From NCBI GenBank assembly GCA_964539655.1, contig CAZIJH010000007.1, positions 1 through 30,118 of the forward strand: DNA of 30,118 nucleotides, in the 5' to 3' direction. Made by a program: the position numbers and the translations under genes. Of the stretch, positions 1 to 7,800 are shown piece by piece. The DNA is from CAZIJH01 sp964539655 (GTDB lineage: Archaea > Aenigmatarchaeota > Aenigmatarchaeia > CG10238-14 > SCSR01). The stretch's first letter is position 1; each line of letters begins with the position of its first letter. The notes under the pieces were generated by a model. It was given only the letters and a program-made list of their open reading frames with translations, made no database searches and was not told the DNA's origin.

Positions 1-117
1 ATATCCAATAAATTTGGTAGGCAGTCGTATTAACTTTTCCGAAAAGGTGTCCGCTTATAAGCATTTCGCTACTGCAGGATAGTAAATCTTATATGTATGT
101 CACTACCATATGGTGAC

Positions 118-356
118 ATGAACATAAAGCAACTTCAGTCAGCAAACGGCAACAAGGAGTTCCTTGAAGAGCAGCTCTTCGAAGCGAGGCGAGCTCTTTT
201 CACGGCATGCTCAGTCAGGGAAATCAAGNNNNNNNNNNNNNNNNNNNNNNNNNNNNNNNNNNNNNNNNNNNNNNNNNNNNNNNNNNNNNNNNNNNNNNNN
301 NNNAAATCGCTTATCTTAGCAAACAGATGAAGGAAACAAAGACGAAGAAAAAGTAA
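118..356 (+). CDS. Possible ribosomal protein uL29, interrupted by an assembly gap
   Basis: The gene is cut by 75 Ns (229-303). Before the gap, reading from ATG 118 gives 37 residues, with a helix-like EFLEEQLFEARRALF. After the gap, the frame ending at TAA 354-356 gives IAYLSKQMKETKTKKK, which resembles the basic end of uL29 (IARVLTVI... followed by a lysine-rich tail). Total length would be near 78 residues, the usual uL29 size. The two parts are in different frames across the Ns as placed, so the true gap length is not exactly 75. ATG 97 is an in-frame alternative start. A TATA-like TTATATG at about 89-95 would suit a leaderless start at 118. The uL29 call rests on weak pattern similarity only. 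Confidence 0.35.
229..303. other. Assembly gap (75 N)
   Basis: Run of 75 undetermined bases inside the first coding region. Flanking reading frames do not match at this length, so it is a scaffold estimate rather than a measured distance. Confidence 0.95.
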
Positions 357-416
357 TTTTTCTTCTGATTTTTTTCATTTTTTGAGGCAAAATCTTTTTA
401 ACTACCAAAATCAAAT

Positions 417-707
417 TTGGTTTGGGTCTTGTTGGAAAGACAATATTCATGGACTATAAGCTCGTCTATTCCTCGCGAATCGATACCGCCAAGAGAATCT
501 TACATCAGGCAGATGTACGACGCTTTGAGAAATTCTTCCTCCTTGAACTACAGCAGCATCATAAAGATGGGTGGAGGCATAAGGGCGATACTTGTCAAGG
601 ACGGATCTTCCAGAATAAATTTGATCACGCTGGAGGAAGCTCCTGAAGACATCAGGAAAAACGTGATGGAATACGAGCATAGCAAAGTTTCGGAAGAAGA
701 AATGTAG
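417..707 (+). CDS. Small hypothetical protein, possible frameshift near its start
   Basis: The frame ending at TAG 705-707 is open from TTG 417 (96 aa) and its second half looks like protein (YIRQMYDALRNSS, GGGIRAILVKDGSS, APEDIRKNVMEYEH). No ATG suits its start. A good ATG at 449, about 50 nt after a TATA-like CTTTTTAA (393-400), opens a different frame beginning MDYKLVYSSRIDTAKRI. Joining the two near 495-505 would give a compact 80-85 aa protein with a strand-helix-strand-strand-helix look, loosely like the KEOPS subunit Pcc1; that resemblance is only inference. The stop codon overlaps the 3' end of the converging tRNA-Gln by 3 nt. Confidence 0.5.
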   Translation: MVWVLLERQYSWTISSSIPRESIPPRESYIRQMYDALRNSSSLNYSSIIKMGGGIRAILVKDGSSRINLITLEEAPEDIRKNVMEYEHSKVSEEEM

Positions 708-777
708 CCCCGACCAGATTCGAACTGGTGTCCTCAGCTCCAGAGGCTGATATCCTTGGCCGCTAGACGACGGGGCT
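705..777 (-). tRNA. tRNA-Gln (CUG)
   Basis: The minus strand folds as a full cloverleaf. The acceptor AGCCCCG (777-771) pairs with CGGGGCU (712-706), with discriminator A at 705. The D-arm is GUCU...GGAU; the anticodon stem UCAGC/GCUGA holds loop CUCUGGA with anticodon CUG; the T-arm is ACCAG-UUCGAAU-CUGGU. CCA is not encoded and there is no intron. An A1-U72 pair is typical of archaeal tRNA-Gln, which is normally made through Glu-tRNA amidation. A TATA-like AATTTATTATC lies about 793-803 upstream on the minus strand. Its D-arm sequence is almost the same as that of tRNA-Asp in this window. Confidence 0.95.
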
Positions 778-826
778 GTCAATCAATTGCTGATAATAAA
801 TTGTCTCATTAATTTAAAAGATTCTC

Positions 827-1798
827 TTATTTCTCCGACAAACCCTTGAGTATCATCCTGCGCACCTTTTCAACGTATTCGCCCGGATAGAATTTTTCAA
901 GCAATTTTTTATTCTCGTCTGACTTGACGGCTTCAAGGAAATCGTTTCGCAAAACAGTCTTTCCCAATTCCGTCGCTCTCGATGTTATTATGTCCAGCGA
1001 AAATCCACCCGGAGGATTATCGGCCAACGGAATCACTTCCGTCACAATGCTTCCGAATTTCGAGGCGAGAAGAACCATGTAGGTGTCCCCGGTGAAAGTC
1101 GTCATGTTCGCGCGCATCGCGTCCTTCTCTATCTGCCCGAAAAATTTTGGAAAATTCTTGTGCGTGATGTTTATGCAGTAGAATCCGGGAACTGGATCTC
1201 CAAGCAATTTGTATCCAGGCGGAGATTTTATCTCGTTGCTCCTCTTGACAGGTAGGTGGCCTTTCAAAACTAAAGCAGAGTAAAGCTCGTCAATCTCCCT
1301 CATCATTTCCTTTTCCTGAATTTCCATATGCGAAGAACCTTTGCCGACGACAGGAAGCTTTACAACCGTCCTCTGCGCAAGTCCGAGCATCGCGTCCTCT
1401 TCTATGACTTTTGTCGATATGTTCCTGATCCTTCTCAAAACTTCCGGCTGATCTATCGCGTACGCATCGCCGTCCAAAACAATCACGACGGATTTCGACA
1501 TGTCCGCAGCGACGTTGCTCAGCGATTCCTCCATGAGGTCGAACAATGCCTCCCCGGCTCCGCGTCCGGCAGCCACGGAAAATCCGATCTCGAGCTCGAT
1601 GAGCTTCTTGGAAATCTCCATCAGCCTGTCCCTCAGTTCGACGCTCAGGTCAGCGCTGTAATTCAGAAGCATGTTGAAATTGAACTTCACAACTTTTTGC
1701 GCGCGCAAGATTTTCTTTATTATTTCCTTGTAAGTTTCGAAAGTAATCTTGTCGTGCACGTAATGGCGCAGATAAAGATGGACCTTGAAACTTTCCAT
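827..1798 (-). CDS. Conserved hypothetical protein, possible nucleotide-sugar-transferase-like fold
   Basis: 323 residues, not recognised with confidence. It has no signal peptide or membrane span. The most distinctive stretch is VVIVLDGDAYAID at about residues 103-115, a hydrophobic strand ending in an acidic DGD as in GT-A-type transferases, followed later by AQRTVVKLPV. The C-terminal part contains PGFYCINITHKNFPKFFGQI and PPGGFSLDIITSRATELGKTVL. The ATG at 1798 is the first in a well-supported frame and lies about 86 bp from the divergent ThrRS start. Role unknown; the transferase idea is inference from one motif. Confidence 0.7.
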   Translation of the reverse strand: MESFKVHLYLRHYVHDKITFETYKEIIKKILRAQKVVKFNFNMLLNYSADLSVELRDRLMEISKKLIELEIGFSVAAGRGAGEALFDLMEESLSNVAADMSKSVVIVLDGDAYAIDQPEVLRRIRNISTKVIEEDAMLGLAQRTVVKLPVVGKGSSHMEIQEKEMMREIDELYSALVLKGHLPVKRSNEIKSPPGYKLLGDPVPGFYCINITHKNFPKFFGQIEKDAMRANMTTFTGDTYMVLLASKFGSIVTEVIPLADNPPGGFSLDIITSRATELGKTVLRNDFLEAVKSDENKKLLEKFYPGEYVEKVRRMILKGLSEK

Positions 1799-1883
1799 AA
1801 AAATATTAGCATTTTCCTGCTGATATTTGCAACGTAACGCTCACAGCAATGTCTTTTTAATTTAAACTACCAATTCAATTCGT

Positions 1884-3758
1884 ATGAGGATACTTCAGAC
1901 TCACGTCGACTACATAAAATACAAGCCGGTAGAGAAGGAAATACAAATCGCGGAAGCGGCCGAGAAGAAAGAAAGCGAAATGAAGGAAGGTCTTGTTGTT
2001 TTTGTTTCGATCGAGAAGGACGACAACATAGAAGTCGGACGCAAAGCTATTGATGCAGTGAAAGAATTTCTAGGAAAACTAAAGACAAACAAAATTTTAA
2101 TTTATCCGTTCGCGCATCTGAGCAGCAATCTTGCAAAGCCGCAGGAAGCGCTCGACATCGTAAAGGACATGGAATCGTACGCAAAGGAATTAAAAATTGA
2201 AACTTATCGCGCGCCGTTCGGATGGACGAAATCATTCGAGATGAAAGTAAAGGGGCATCCGCTCGCGGAGCAGTCGCGCGTAATACTTCCGTCCGGCGAG
2301 AAAGAAGTCAAGGAAAAGGAAATCGTATCTAACGCGCTGAAGAACGAGGAAAAACTTTTGAAATCCGAATGGTTCGTGATTTTGCCGAACGGAAATCTTG
2401 TCGCCGCAAACAAGTTTGATTTTTCCGGACACAAAAATCTCCAGAAATTTGCGAATTACGAAATCGCAAAATCAAGAGTCGTGCAGCAGATGCCGCCTCA
2501 CGTGACACTGATGAAAAAATTGGAGATAGCGGATTTCGAACCGGGAAGCGACCCAGGAAACTTGAGATACTATCCGAAAGGAAGGCTGATAAAATCCTTG
2601 CTCGAGATGTTCGTCACGCAGAAAGTAATAGAATACGGAGGAATGGAAGTCGAGACTCCGCTGATGTACGATTTCGAGCACCCGAGCTTGAAAAGTTATC
2701 TGAACAGATTTCCGGCAAGACAGTACGTTGTGAAATCGGATGACAAGGAATTCTTTTTGAGATTCAGCGCGTGCTTCGGACAGTTCCTGATGGCGAAGGA
2801 TTCTCAGTTTTCTTACAAGCAGATGCCGTACAAGATCTACGAGCTGACAAGATACAGCTTCAGAAGAGAGAAGAGCGGAGAGCTTGTCGGACTGAGAAGG
2901 CTGCGTGCATTTACTATGCCCGACGTGCATGCAATGTGCACGGATATGGATCAGGCAATGAAGGAATTCAAAATCAGATTCACTCTCTCGCAAGACACGC
3001 TGTCAAGCATCGGACTCAACAAAGATGATTACGAACTTGCAATAAGATTCACGAAAGATTTCTACGAGGAGAACAAGGCGTTCATTAAATCTATGATGTC
3101 AATGCACGGCAAGCCGGCACTTGTTGAAATGTGGAACGACAAATTCTTCTATTTTGTTTTGAAATGGGAATTCAATTTCGTTGACAATCTGGAAAAAGCA
3201 TCCGCATTGTCGACAGATCAGATTGATGTAGAAAACGGAGAAAGATACAACATTAATTTTGTTGACAAGGAAGGAAAGAAAAGACATCCGCTCATTCTTC
3301 ACTGCTCTCCAAGCGGAGCGATTGAAAGAGTGATGTACGCACTTTTGGAAAAAGCATACCGCGACCAGCAGAATAAAAAAGTCCCTATGCTTCCGCTGTG
3401 GTTGTCACCGACTCAAGTCAGACTGATTCCAATTTCTGACAAATTCGAAAAAGATTTGGAAAAAATTTCAGACGAGCTCGAGAAAAATCAGATAAGAGTT
3501 GACATAGATGACAGGAACGACACGCTGCAGAAAAAAATAAGAGACGCCGAGTTGGAATGGGTTCCTTACATCGTGGTTATCGGCGAGAAGGAAATAAAAT
3601 CGAAGAAACTCGCTGTGAGAATCAGAAAAAGCGGAAAGACCGAACAGATTAACATGAAAAAACTTGTTGACGAAATCAAAAAGGAAACTGAGAATATGCC
3701 GTTTAAGAAATTATCTTTACCGAAATTAATTTCTAAGAGACCAATCTTTGTAGGATAA
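1884..3758 (+). CDS. thrS: Threonyl-tRNA synthetase, archaeal type
   Basis: 624 aa cytoplasmic class II aminoacyl-tRNA synthetase that charges tRNA-Thr. Residues 1-145 form the archaea-specific N-terminal editing domain (D-aminoacyl-tRNA-deacylase-like fold, starting MRILQTHVDYIKYKP), which removes mischarged Ser. The catalytic core follows, with motif 2 around YSFRREKSGELVGLRRLRAF and motif 3 in SGAIERVMYALLE. Likely zinc ligands are the Cys in SACFGQF, the His in PDVHAM and the His in ILHCSPSG. The C-terminal ~110 residues (LPLWLSPTQVRLIPISD to VRIRKSGK) are the anticodon-binding domain. Length matches the archaeal family. TATA-like CTTTTTAATTTAAA at 1853-1866 precedes ATG 1884 by about 25 nt, suggesting a very short leader. 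Confidence 0.97.
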   Translation: MRILQTHVDYIKYKPVEKEIQIAEAAEKKESEMKEGLVVFVSIEKDDNIEVGRKAIDAVKEFLGKLKTNKILIYPFAHLSSNLAKPQEALDIVKDMESYAKELKIETYRAPFGWTKSFEMKVKGHPLAEQSRVILPSGEKEVKEKEIVSNALKNEEKLLKSEWFVILPNGNLVAANKFDFSGHKNLQKFANYEIAKSRVVQQMPPHVTLMKKLEIADFEPGSDPGNLRYYPKGRLIKSLLEMFVTQKVIEYGGMEVETPLMYDFEHPSLKSYLNRFPARQYVVKSDDKEFFLRFSACFGQFLMAKDSQFSYKQMPYKIYELTRYSFRREKSGELVGLRRLRAFTMPDVHAMCTDMDQAMKEFKIRFTLSQDTLSSIGLNKDDYELAIRFTKDFYEENKAFIKSMMSMHGKPALVEMWNDKFFYFVLKWEFNFVDNLEKASALSTDQIDVENGERYNINFVDKEGKKRHPLILHCSPSGAIERVMYALLEKAYRDQQNKKVPMLPLWLSPTQVRLIPISDKFEKDLEKISDELEKNQIRVDIDDRNDTLQKKIRDAELEWVPYIVVIGEKEIKSKKLAVRIRKSGKTEQINMKKLVDEIKKETENMPFKKLSLPKLISKRPIFVG

Positions 3759-3762
3759 AAAA

Positions 3763-4080
3763 TTAATTAAACTTGACCCCGAGTGCATGATATCTACTAT
3801 CTGAATTACAATCTACGCAATTTGAACTGTAGTAAGCATCAATGCTAACAGATTTTCCAACTTTGAATTTAAGATAATGTGAAATTAATCCCAAGAAACC
3901 GATTTTCTTATGTACTGTAACATTGAGTCCTTGTGGAGTTTGAACTGTGTAAAAAGCGTCAATGGTGGGCTCGTCTTCATCTGGACCCGGAACTGTTCCG
4001 GGCAAAAGCTCAGTAACAAATTCGCTGACATTTCGTAATCGCTTGCTAACTATTTTGCCATCAATTTTTATTTCAACCAT
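3763..4080 (-). CDS. Hypothetical protein downstream of TrmB-like regulator
   Basis: 105 residues, not recognised. Begins MVEIKIDGKIVSKRLRN and contains PGTVPGPDEDEPTIDAFYTV, a beta-rich, acidic-loop pattern, then a CVDC pair near the C-terminus that might bind metal with another group. Its ATG abuts the stop codon of the TrmB-like gene (4081-4083), so the two are almost certainly co-transcribed and translationally coupled. It converges on ThrRS with a 4-bp gap. Codon use is more AT-rich than in its neighbours. No function can be assigned. Confidence 0.7.
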   Translation of the reverse strand: MVEIKIDGKIVSKRLRNVSEFVTELLPGTVPGPDEDEPTIDAFYTVQTPQGLNVTVHKKIGFLGLISHYLKFKVGKSVSIDAYYSSNCVDCNSDSRYHALGVKFN

Positions 4081-4899
4081 TTAACTCACCGGCTTAGAAT
4101 TGTTCCACATCAACTTGAAAATAGGATCAAAAACTTTTCCCGCGGCGTGCTCGGACTTCGACCAGAATGCGACATCCTGAGTTTCGTGGCTGACTTTCGG
4201 ATCGCTCAATCCCATCACCAATTCTTTTCCGTCGACGATGCAAAATCTTCCGGTGACACCGACTTCTTTCTCATCAAGATGCCTGATCTCCGCAAGATTG
4301 TTCAACGCCTTGATTGCTGGCTGGGATTTTTCATTTGAGATTGTCGCGATTTTTATATTCACTCCGCTGTCCTTCGCCTTCTTCAAAGATTCAAAATGAT
4401 TTGCATGCAGTTCGGCAACTCCCTCCGCGGTCGTGACAATGTTTATTCTGTTGCTCGCATTCTTGAACATCGTGTCAAGCTGCTGAGTGACGGAATGCTT
4501 TCCTTTCAAAGATCCGGTTATGTCTTCAGGAGCGATAACTTTCAATCCCTTGGAAAAGACGTCTGACAATTCGCGCATCACAGGGGAACCTTTCAGATCT
4601 TCAATCCTTTCCTGCATGGTCTTGACATTCTCTTCCATTTTCTTCGCTGCCCTGCTCAACGCCTCTTCTGGCGCGACAGCCACGTACCTTATCGGCCTGG
4701 CGGTCTGCACAACAACGAATCCCCTGTCAGAAAGACTCTGAAGAATGTCGTAAGCGCGCGATCTGGGAACGCCAGCTATTTCGGAAAGCTCGCCTGCAGT
4801 GGAAGTTCCGCGGGCCAAAAGAGCGACCCATAATTTTCGTTCATAAAGATTCAAGCCGATTCCGCGCAGCGCGTCCAATGTTTTGTTCGAAGCGATCAT
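4081..4899 (-). CDS. TrmB-family transcriptional regulator
   Basis: 272 aa. Residues 1-75 are a winged-helix DNA-binding domain (LRGIGLNLYERKLWVALLARG, then TAGELSEIAGVPRSRAYDIL as the recognition region and the wing VVVQTARPIRYVAV). A coiled-coil linker follows (about 80-105), then a ligand-binding TrmB C-terminal domain (INIVTTAEGVAEL, FCIVDGKELVMGLSD). TrmB proteins usually sense sugars or act as global metabolic regulators; the ligand here is unknown. The TATA box sits inside the palindrome ACTATATAGT (4921-4930), about 22-31 nt before the ATG, which may be an autoregulatory site. First gene of a pair with the 105-aa protein. Confidence 0.9.
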   Translation of the reverse strand: MIASNKTLDALRGIGLNLYERKLWVALLARGTSTAGELSEIAGVPRSRAYDILQSLSDRGFVVVQTARPIRYVAVAPEEALSRAAKKMEENVKTMQERIEDLKGSPVMRELSDVFSKGLKVIAPEDITGSLKGKHSVTQQLDTMFKNASNRINIVTTAEGVAELHANHFESLKKAKDSGVNIKIATISNEKSQPAIKALNNLAEIRHLDEKEVGVTGRFCIVDGKELVMGLSDPKVSHETQDVAFWSKSEHAAGKVFDPIFKLMWNNSKPVS

Positions 4900-4920
4900 C
4901 CAATCCGACCTTATGTTTTA

Positions 4921-4962
4921 ACTATATAGTGACTAGAATTTAAGCTTTTAAAGGCAATTGCC
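4921..4962 (-). promoter_or_regulatory. TATA-containing palindrome and second palindrome upstream of TrmB-like gene
   Basis: ACTATATAGT (4921-4930) is a perfect 10-bp palindrome that contains the TATA box of the divergent-reading regulator gene. GGCAATTGCC (4953-4962), also a perfect 10-bp palindrome, lies upstream of it. Either could be an operator; which protein binds is not shown by the sequence. Confidence 0.5.
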
Positions 4963-4984
4963 ACTGTTCGATGGTATTTAAAAT

Positions 4985-5086
4985 TTACAAATTAGGCATC
5001 ACGTAAAGCCCGAGCACCATGATCAAGGCTATGATAATTGCGACTATCGCGTAAAATGCGGCATCCTGCTTGACCAAAGGGCTCAT
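4985..5086 (-). CDS. Small single-span membrane protein (33 aa)
   Basis: Short open frame MSPLVKQDAAFYAIVAIIIA..., 33 residues ending MPNL. About residues 10-29 (FYAIVAIIIALIMVLGLYVM) are a clear membrane span, preceded by a short N-terminus with one Lys. It fills the space between the DNA ligase stop and the TrmB-like promoter and is on the same strand as both. Codon choice and composition fit a real membrane microprotein, but there is no family match I recognise. Confidence 0.55.
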   Translation of the reverse strand: MSPLVKQDAAFYAIVAIIIALIMVLGLYVMPNL

Positions 5087-5123
5087 GAATCACATAATGG
5101 AATGAAAGAAATAAAAAGGACAA

Positions 5124-6830
5124 CTATCCTGCTCTTCCCTTGCTCTCGAAAAGTTTTTTCACGCGCAAAATCGTGTCGGCGTCCTCCGGACTTTTTTCAA
5201 ACCTGAGATTTTTCATCGCAGGAAATCGAAGCGCAAAACCAGATTCGTAATTCGGGGATTTCTGTATCTCCTGATAGCCGACCTCGACAACTATTTTCGG
5301 CCTCACTTTCACGGTCTTCCCCTTTTCGCTTATTACAAGAGGCTTGATCATGCTCGTCATCATTTCATATTCCTCTTCAGTCAATCCCGTAGACATCATG
5401 CCGACTTCCAAAAACTTTCCTGTGTCGGGATCCCGGCATCCAAGAACGTAGGATGTCATCCATTTAGACCTGGCTCCTTCCCCCCATGTCGCGCCGATAA
5501 CGACAAGGTCGAGAGTTTCCATTGCGGGTTTTATTTTTATCCAGCCGTCGACGTGCCTTCCGAAAACGTATTTGGAATCGAGGATCTTGATCATCACTCC
5601 TTCCTGCCTCGCGTCCAGCGCGGACTTGTAAAATTTTTCAGCCTCGGCCAAATTGTCCGTTATTATTTGCTTTGCAAGCTCGACTTTTTTTGGAATTTGG
5701 TCTACCATTTCCTCCAAAATTTTCCTGCGCTCCGTAAACGGCTTGTCTATCTGCATCTCGCCGTCGGCATAAATGACGTCGAACAAATGTATCTGGACCG
5801 GAATTTCCTTTATTGTTTTTTCGATTTCGTATTTCCTGTGTATACGTTGCGACAATATCTGAAACGGCAAATGATCTCCGGTCTTCGCCGATATTCCGAG
5901 CACCTCGCCTTCTACCACGCATTCGTCGGACTTCAACGACTTCGACATCATTTCCACCAAATCGGGAAACTGTTTCGTAACGTCCTCGAGCCTTCGAGTG
6001 AAAATCCAAATCTTGTTTCCTTTCTTGTGAATCTGCGCCCGCATGCCGTCAAACTTCCATTCGAGCGCGACCTTTCCGTATTTTTCGATAATTTCCTTTA
6101 TCGTGTCGGCCTTTTCGGAAAGCATGACCTGGATCGGATGACCGACTTCTATTTTTATTTTTTTCAATCCTTCAAGTCCCCTTTCTTTCGCGATTTTTGC
6201 AACGTACCCGAAATCCGAAAACATATTCCAGGAGTATTCGAGCGCCTCGATCGCTTTCTTTTTTTCCTCTTTCGAAAAATCTTCCCTCATCAAAAATGCC
6301 TTTGCTATCGCGTCGCGAATCAGTCCCTCCGCCGCTCCTACCCTGAGAGTTTCTATGATCGTCCTGACTATGTATCGCGCTTCGTTCGGCTGCGCGGAAA
6401 CAATCAATTCGGAGATCAGGCTCAATTTTTTCTCCTGCGATCCCCCGCCGGTTATCGTAGCGAGCTTCTGAAGATTCTCGAAAACATGGTCGACCGTCAA
6501 TTTTTTTCTCGCGAACGAAGACTGCTTTTTTGATTTGATGCATTCCTCGGCTGCCAATCCGAGGTCACCTGTCTTCTTGAATTTCACTCCGACCTCCTTT
6601 ACCGACAGCCCCGTCGCCTTCGAAATGGCTTTCGTCATCATCTGAGTCGCGATTCCGAGCTCCAGTCCGGAGAATTTCGGATAGACAATCCCCTGGACAA
6701 GCAAAACAACGCGCGGCAGATCGTCTGTCGGAGTTTTTTTGAAAAATTCCGCGAGTATTTCCGTCTTTTTCAATTTCGAAGGAACATCTTCAAGCCTCGA
6801 ATATACGTCGGCGAGCTCGGAATATTCCAT
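5124..6830 (-). CDS. lig: ATP-dependent DNA ligase
   Basis: 568 aa, the usual size of archaeal replicative ligases; seals nicks during replication and repair using ATP. Residues 1-210 are the DNA-binding domain. The adenylation domain carries motif I EWKFDGMRAQ with the nucleotidylated lysine at residue 259, then EGEVLG (motif III type), and DGWIKIKP (motif V). The OB-fold domain follows, with KVRPKIVVEVGYQEIQKSP and ESGFALRFPAMKNLR (motif VI region). ATG 6830 lies about 30 nt from AATAATTATT (6857-6866), an AT palindrome apparently shared with the divergent zinc-ribbon gene. Confidence 0.97.
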   Translation of the reverse strand: MEYSELADVYSRLEDVPSKLKKTEILAEFFKKTPTDDLPRVVLLVQGIVYPKFSGLELGIATQMMTKAISKATGLSVKEVGVKFKKTGDLGLAAEECIKSKKQSSFARKKLTVDHVFENLQKLATITGGGSQEKKLSLISELIVSAQPNEARYIVRTIIETLRVGAAEGLIRDAIAKAFLMREDFSKEEKKKAIEALEYSWNMFSDFGYVAKIAKERGLEGLKKIKIEVGHPIQVMLSEKADTIKEIIEKYGKVALEWKFDGMRAQIHKKGNKIWIFTRRLEDVTKQFPDLVEMMSKSLKSDECVVEGEVLGISAKTGDHLPFQILSQRIHRKYEIEKTIKEIPVQIHLFDVIYADGEMQIDKPFTERRKILEEMVDQIPKKVELAKQIITDNLAEAEKFYKSALDARQEGVMIKILDSKYVFGRHVDGWIKIKPAMETLDLVVIGATWGEGARSKWMTSYVLGCRDPDTGKFLEVGMMSTGLTEEEYEMMTSMIKPLVISEKGKTVKVRPKIVVEVGYQEIQKSPNYESGFALRFPAMKNLRFEKSPEDADTILRVKKLFESKGRAG

Positions 6831-6856
6831 ACAACTACTTTAAGCCATCTAAACTT

Positions 6857-6866
6857 AATAATTATT
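6857..6866. promoter_or_regulatory. Possible shared bidirectional AT-box between ligase and zinc-ribbon genes
   Basis: Perfect palindrome AATAATTATT in a 43-bp divergent spacer. Its centre is about 31 nt from the ligase ATG (6830) and about 21 nt from an in-frame ATG at 6883 of the opposite gene, so one TATA-like box could serve both directions. Confidence 0.4.
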
Positions 6867-6873
6867 CCTTACG

Positions 6874-7056
6874 ATGTTTACAATGTTAGGCTACGACTAC
6901 GACGGGCAGTGGACTTACGGACATTGCGAATCCTGCATGAAAAATCTCCAGTACAAAGTCAAAATGTTCAAGGAAAAACTGATACACGTGAATCCAACGG
7001 AGAAGACGAAGGAAGTGTGGGTCTGCCCGGTGTGCGGCTCTACGAAAAAGCTTTAA
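6874..7056 (+). CDS. Small zinc-ribbon protein
   Basis: 60 aa. Two Cys pairs, CESC (residues 18-21) and CPVC (51-54), are about 30 residues apart, the arrangement of a four-Cys zinc ribbon. The middle is basic (YKVKMFKEKLIHVNP). ATG 6883 (second Met, MLGYDYDGQW) is an alternative start that better fits the distance from the AT box at 6857-6866. Divergent to DNA ligase and 30 bp before the nitroreductase gene. Likely a nucleic-acid or protein-interaction module; specific role unknown. Confidence 0.75.
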   Translation: MFTMLGYDYDGQWTYGHCESCMKNLQYKVKMFKEKLIHVNPTEKTKEVWVCPVCGSTKKL

Positions 7057-7086
7057 CGATTAAAACTAATTCTCAATTAGAATAAA

Positions 7087-7746
7087 ATGAACATCTTCGA
7101 AGCAGTAGCAAATTTGAGGATAACGAGACAGTTCACGGACAAGCCGATAGACGAAAAGATGATCGGGCTGATGCTTTACACTGCAACCAACGCGATTTCT
7201 GCTGGAAACGTCCAGGAATGGGAATTCATTGTCGTAGACGACGAGCAGGTGAAGAAAAAACTTTCCGAAGCAGCTCTTGATTTGAAGCATGTAAAAACGG
7301 CGCCGATAAACATTGTCGTGTGCGTGGACATAAGGAAAGCCGTCCTGAAATACGGAAAGCGGGGCGAGCTGGTTTACGCGATCGAGGACGGAGTCGCTGC
7401 ATCGACACTGATAATGCTGGCCGCGAACGCGCTTGGCCTCGGGTACGATTTCATCCGCTCTTTCGAAGAGGAGGAAGTTAAGCAAATATTGAATCTTCCC
7501 GACAACGTAAGACCAGTGGCGATAATTCCATTGGGTTATCCTGCAGAGTCTGGCGAGTACGCCAACAAGCACGCATTCGAAGACATGGCCCACATGAACA
7601 GGTTCAACAACAAGATAATGATGGACTTCGAACCGATCCTCAACAGGCTCGAAAACCTTGTGCAAAAGACAAAAATTCAGAAAACCGACAAGCAGAAATC
7701 GGGAATCAAGAACGTGGAGCAGTTTCTCAAAAGAATCCTGAAATAG
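7087..7746 (+). CDS. Nitroreductase-family protein (FMN)
   Basis: 219 aa. The N-terminus NIFEAVANLRITRQFTDKPI is the family's FMN-phosphate-binding Arg-Arg-type region; TATNAISAGNVQEWEFIVV matches the A-PSagN-QPW-f motif; EDGVAASTLIMLAANALGLG is the dimer helix; and VRPVAIIPLGYPAE ends the core. These enzymes use FMN and NAD(P)H to reduce nitro compounds, quinones or flavins; the physiological substrate cannot be told. A C-terminal extension of about 45 residues (RLENLVQKTKIQ to the end) is Lys-rich and helical and is unusual for the family. Same strand as the zinc ribbon and the surface protein. Confidence 0.9.
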   Translation: MNIFEAVANLRITRQFTDKPIDEKMIGLMLYTATNAISAGNVQEWEFIVVDDEQVKKKLSEAALDLKHVKTAPINIVVCVDIRKAVLKYGKRGELVYAIEDGVAASTLIMLAANALGLGYDFIRSFEEEEVKQILNLPDNVRPVAIIPLGYPAESGEYANKHAFEDMAHMNRFNNKIMMDFEPILNRLENLVQKTKIQKTDKQKSGIKNVEQFLKRILK

Positions 7747-7800
7747 GCAATAATATATTTACTAAAAAACCGAGAATATTATTATCACCGGTGAAACTTT

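Noticed and set aside
5553..6533. Long plus-strand open frame (326 codons) opposite the ligase gene
   Set aside because: It is antisense to a complete, motif-bearing DNA ligase and its product is a low-quality Phe/Arg/Leu-rich sequence.
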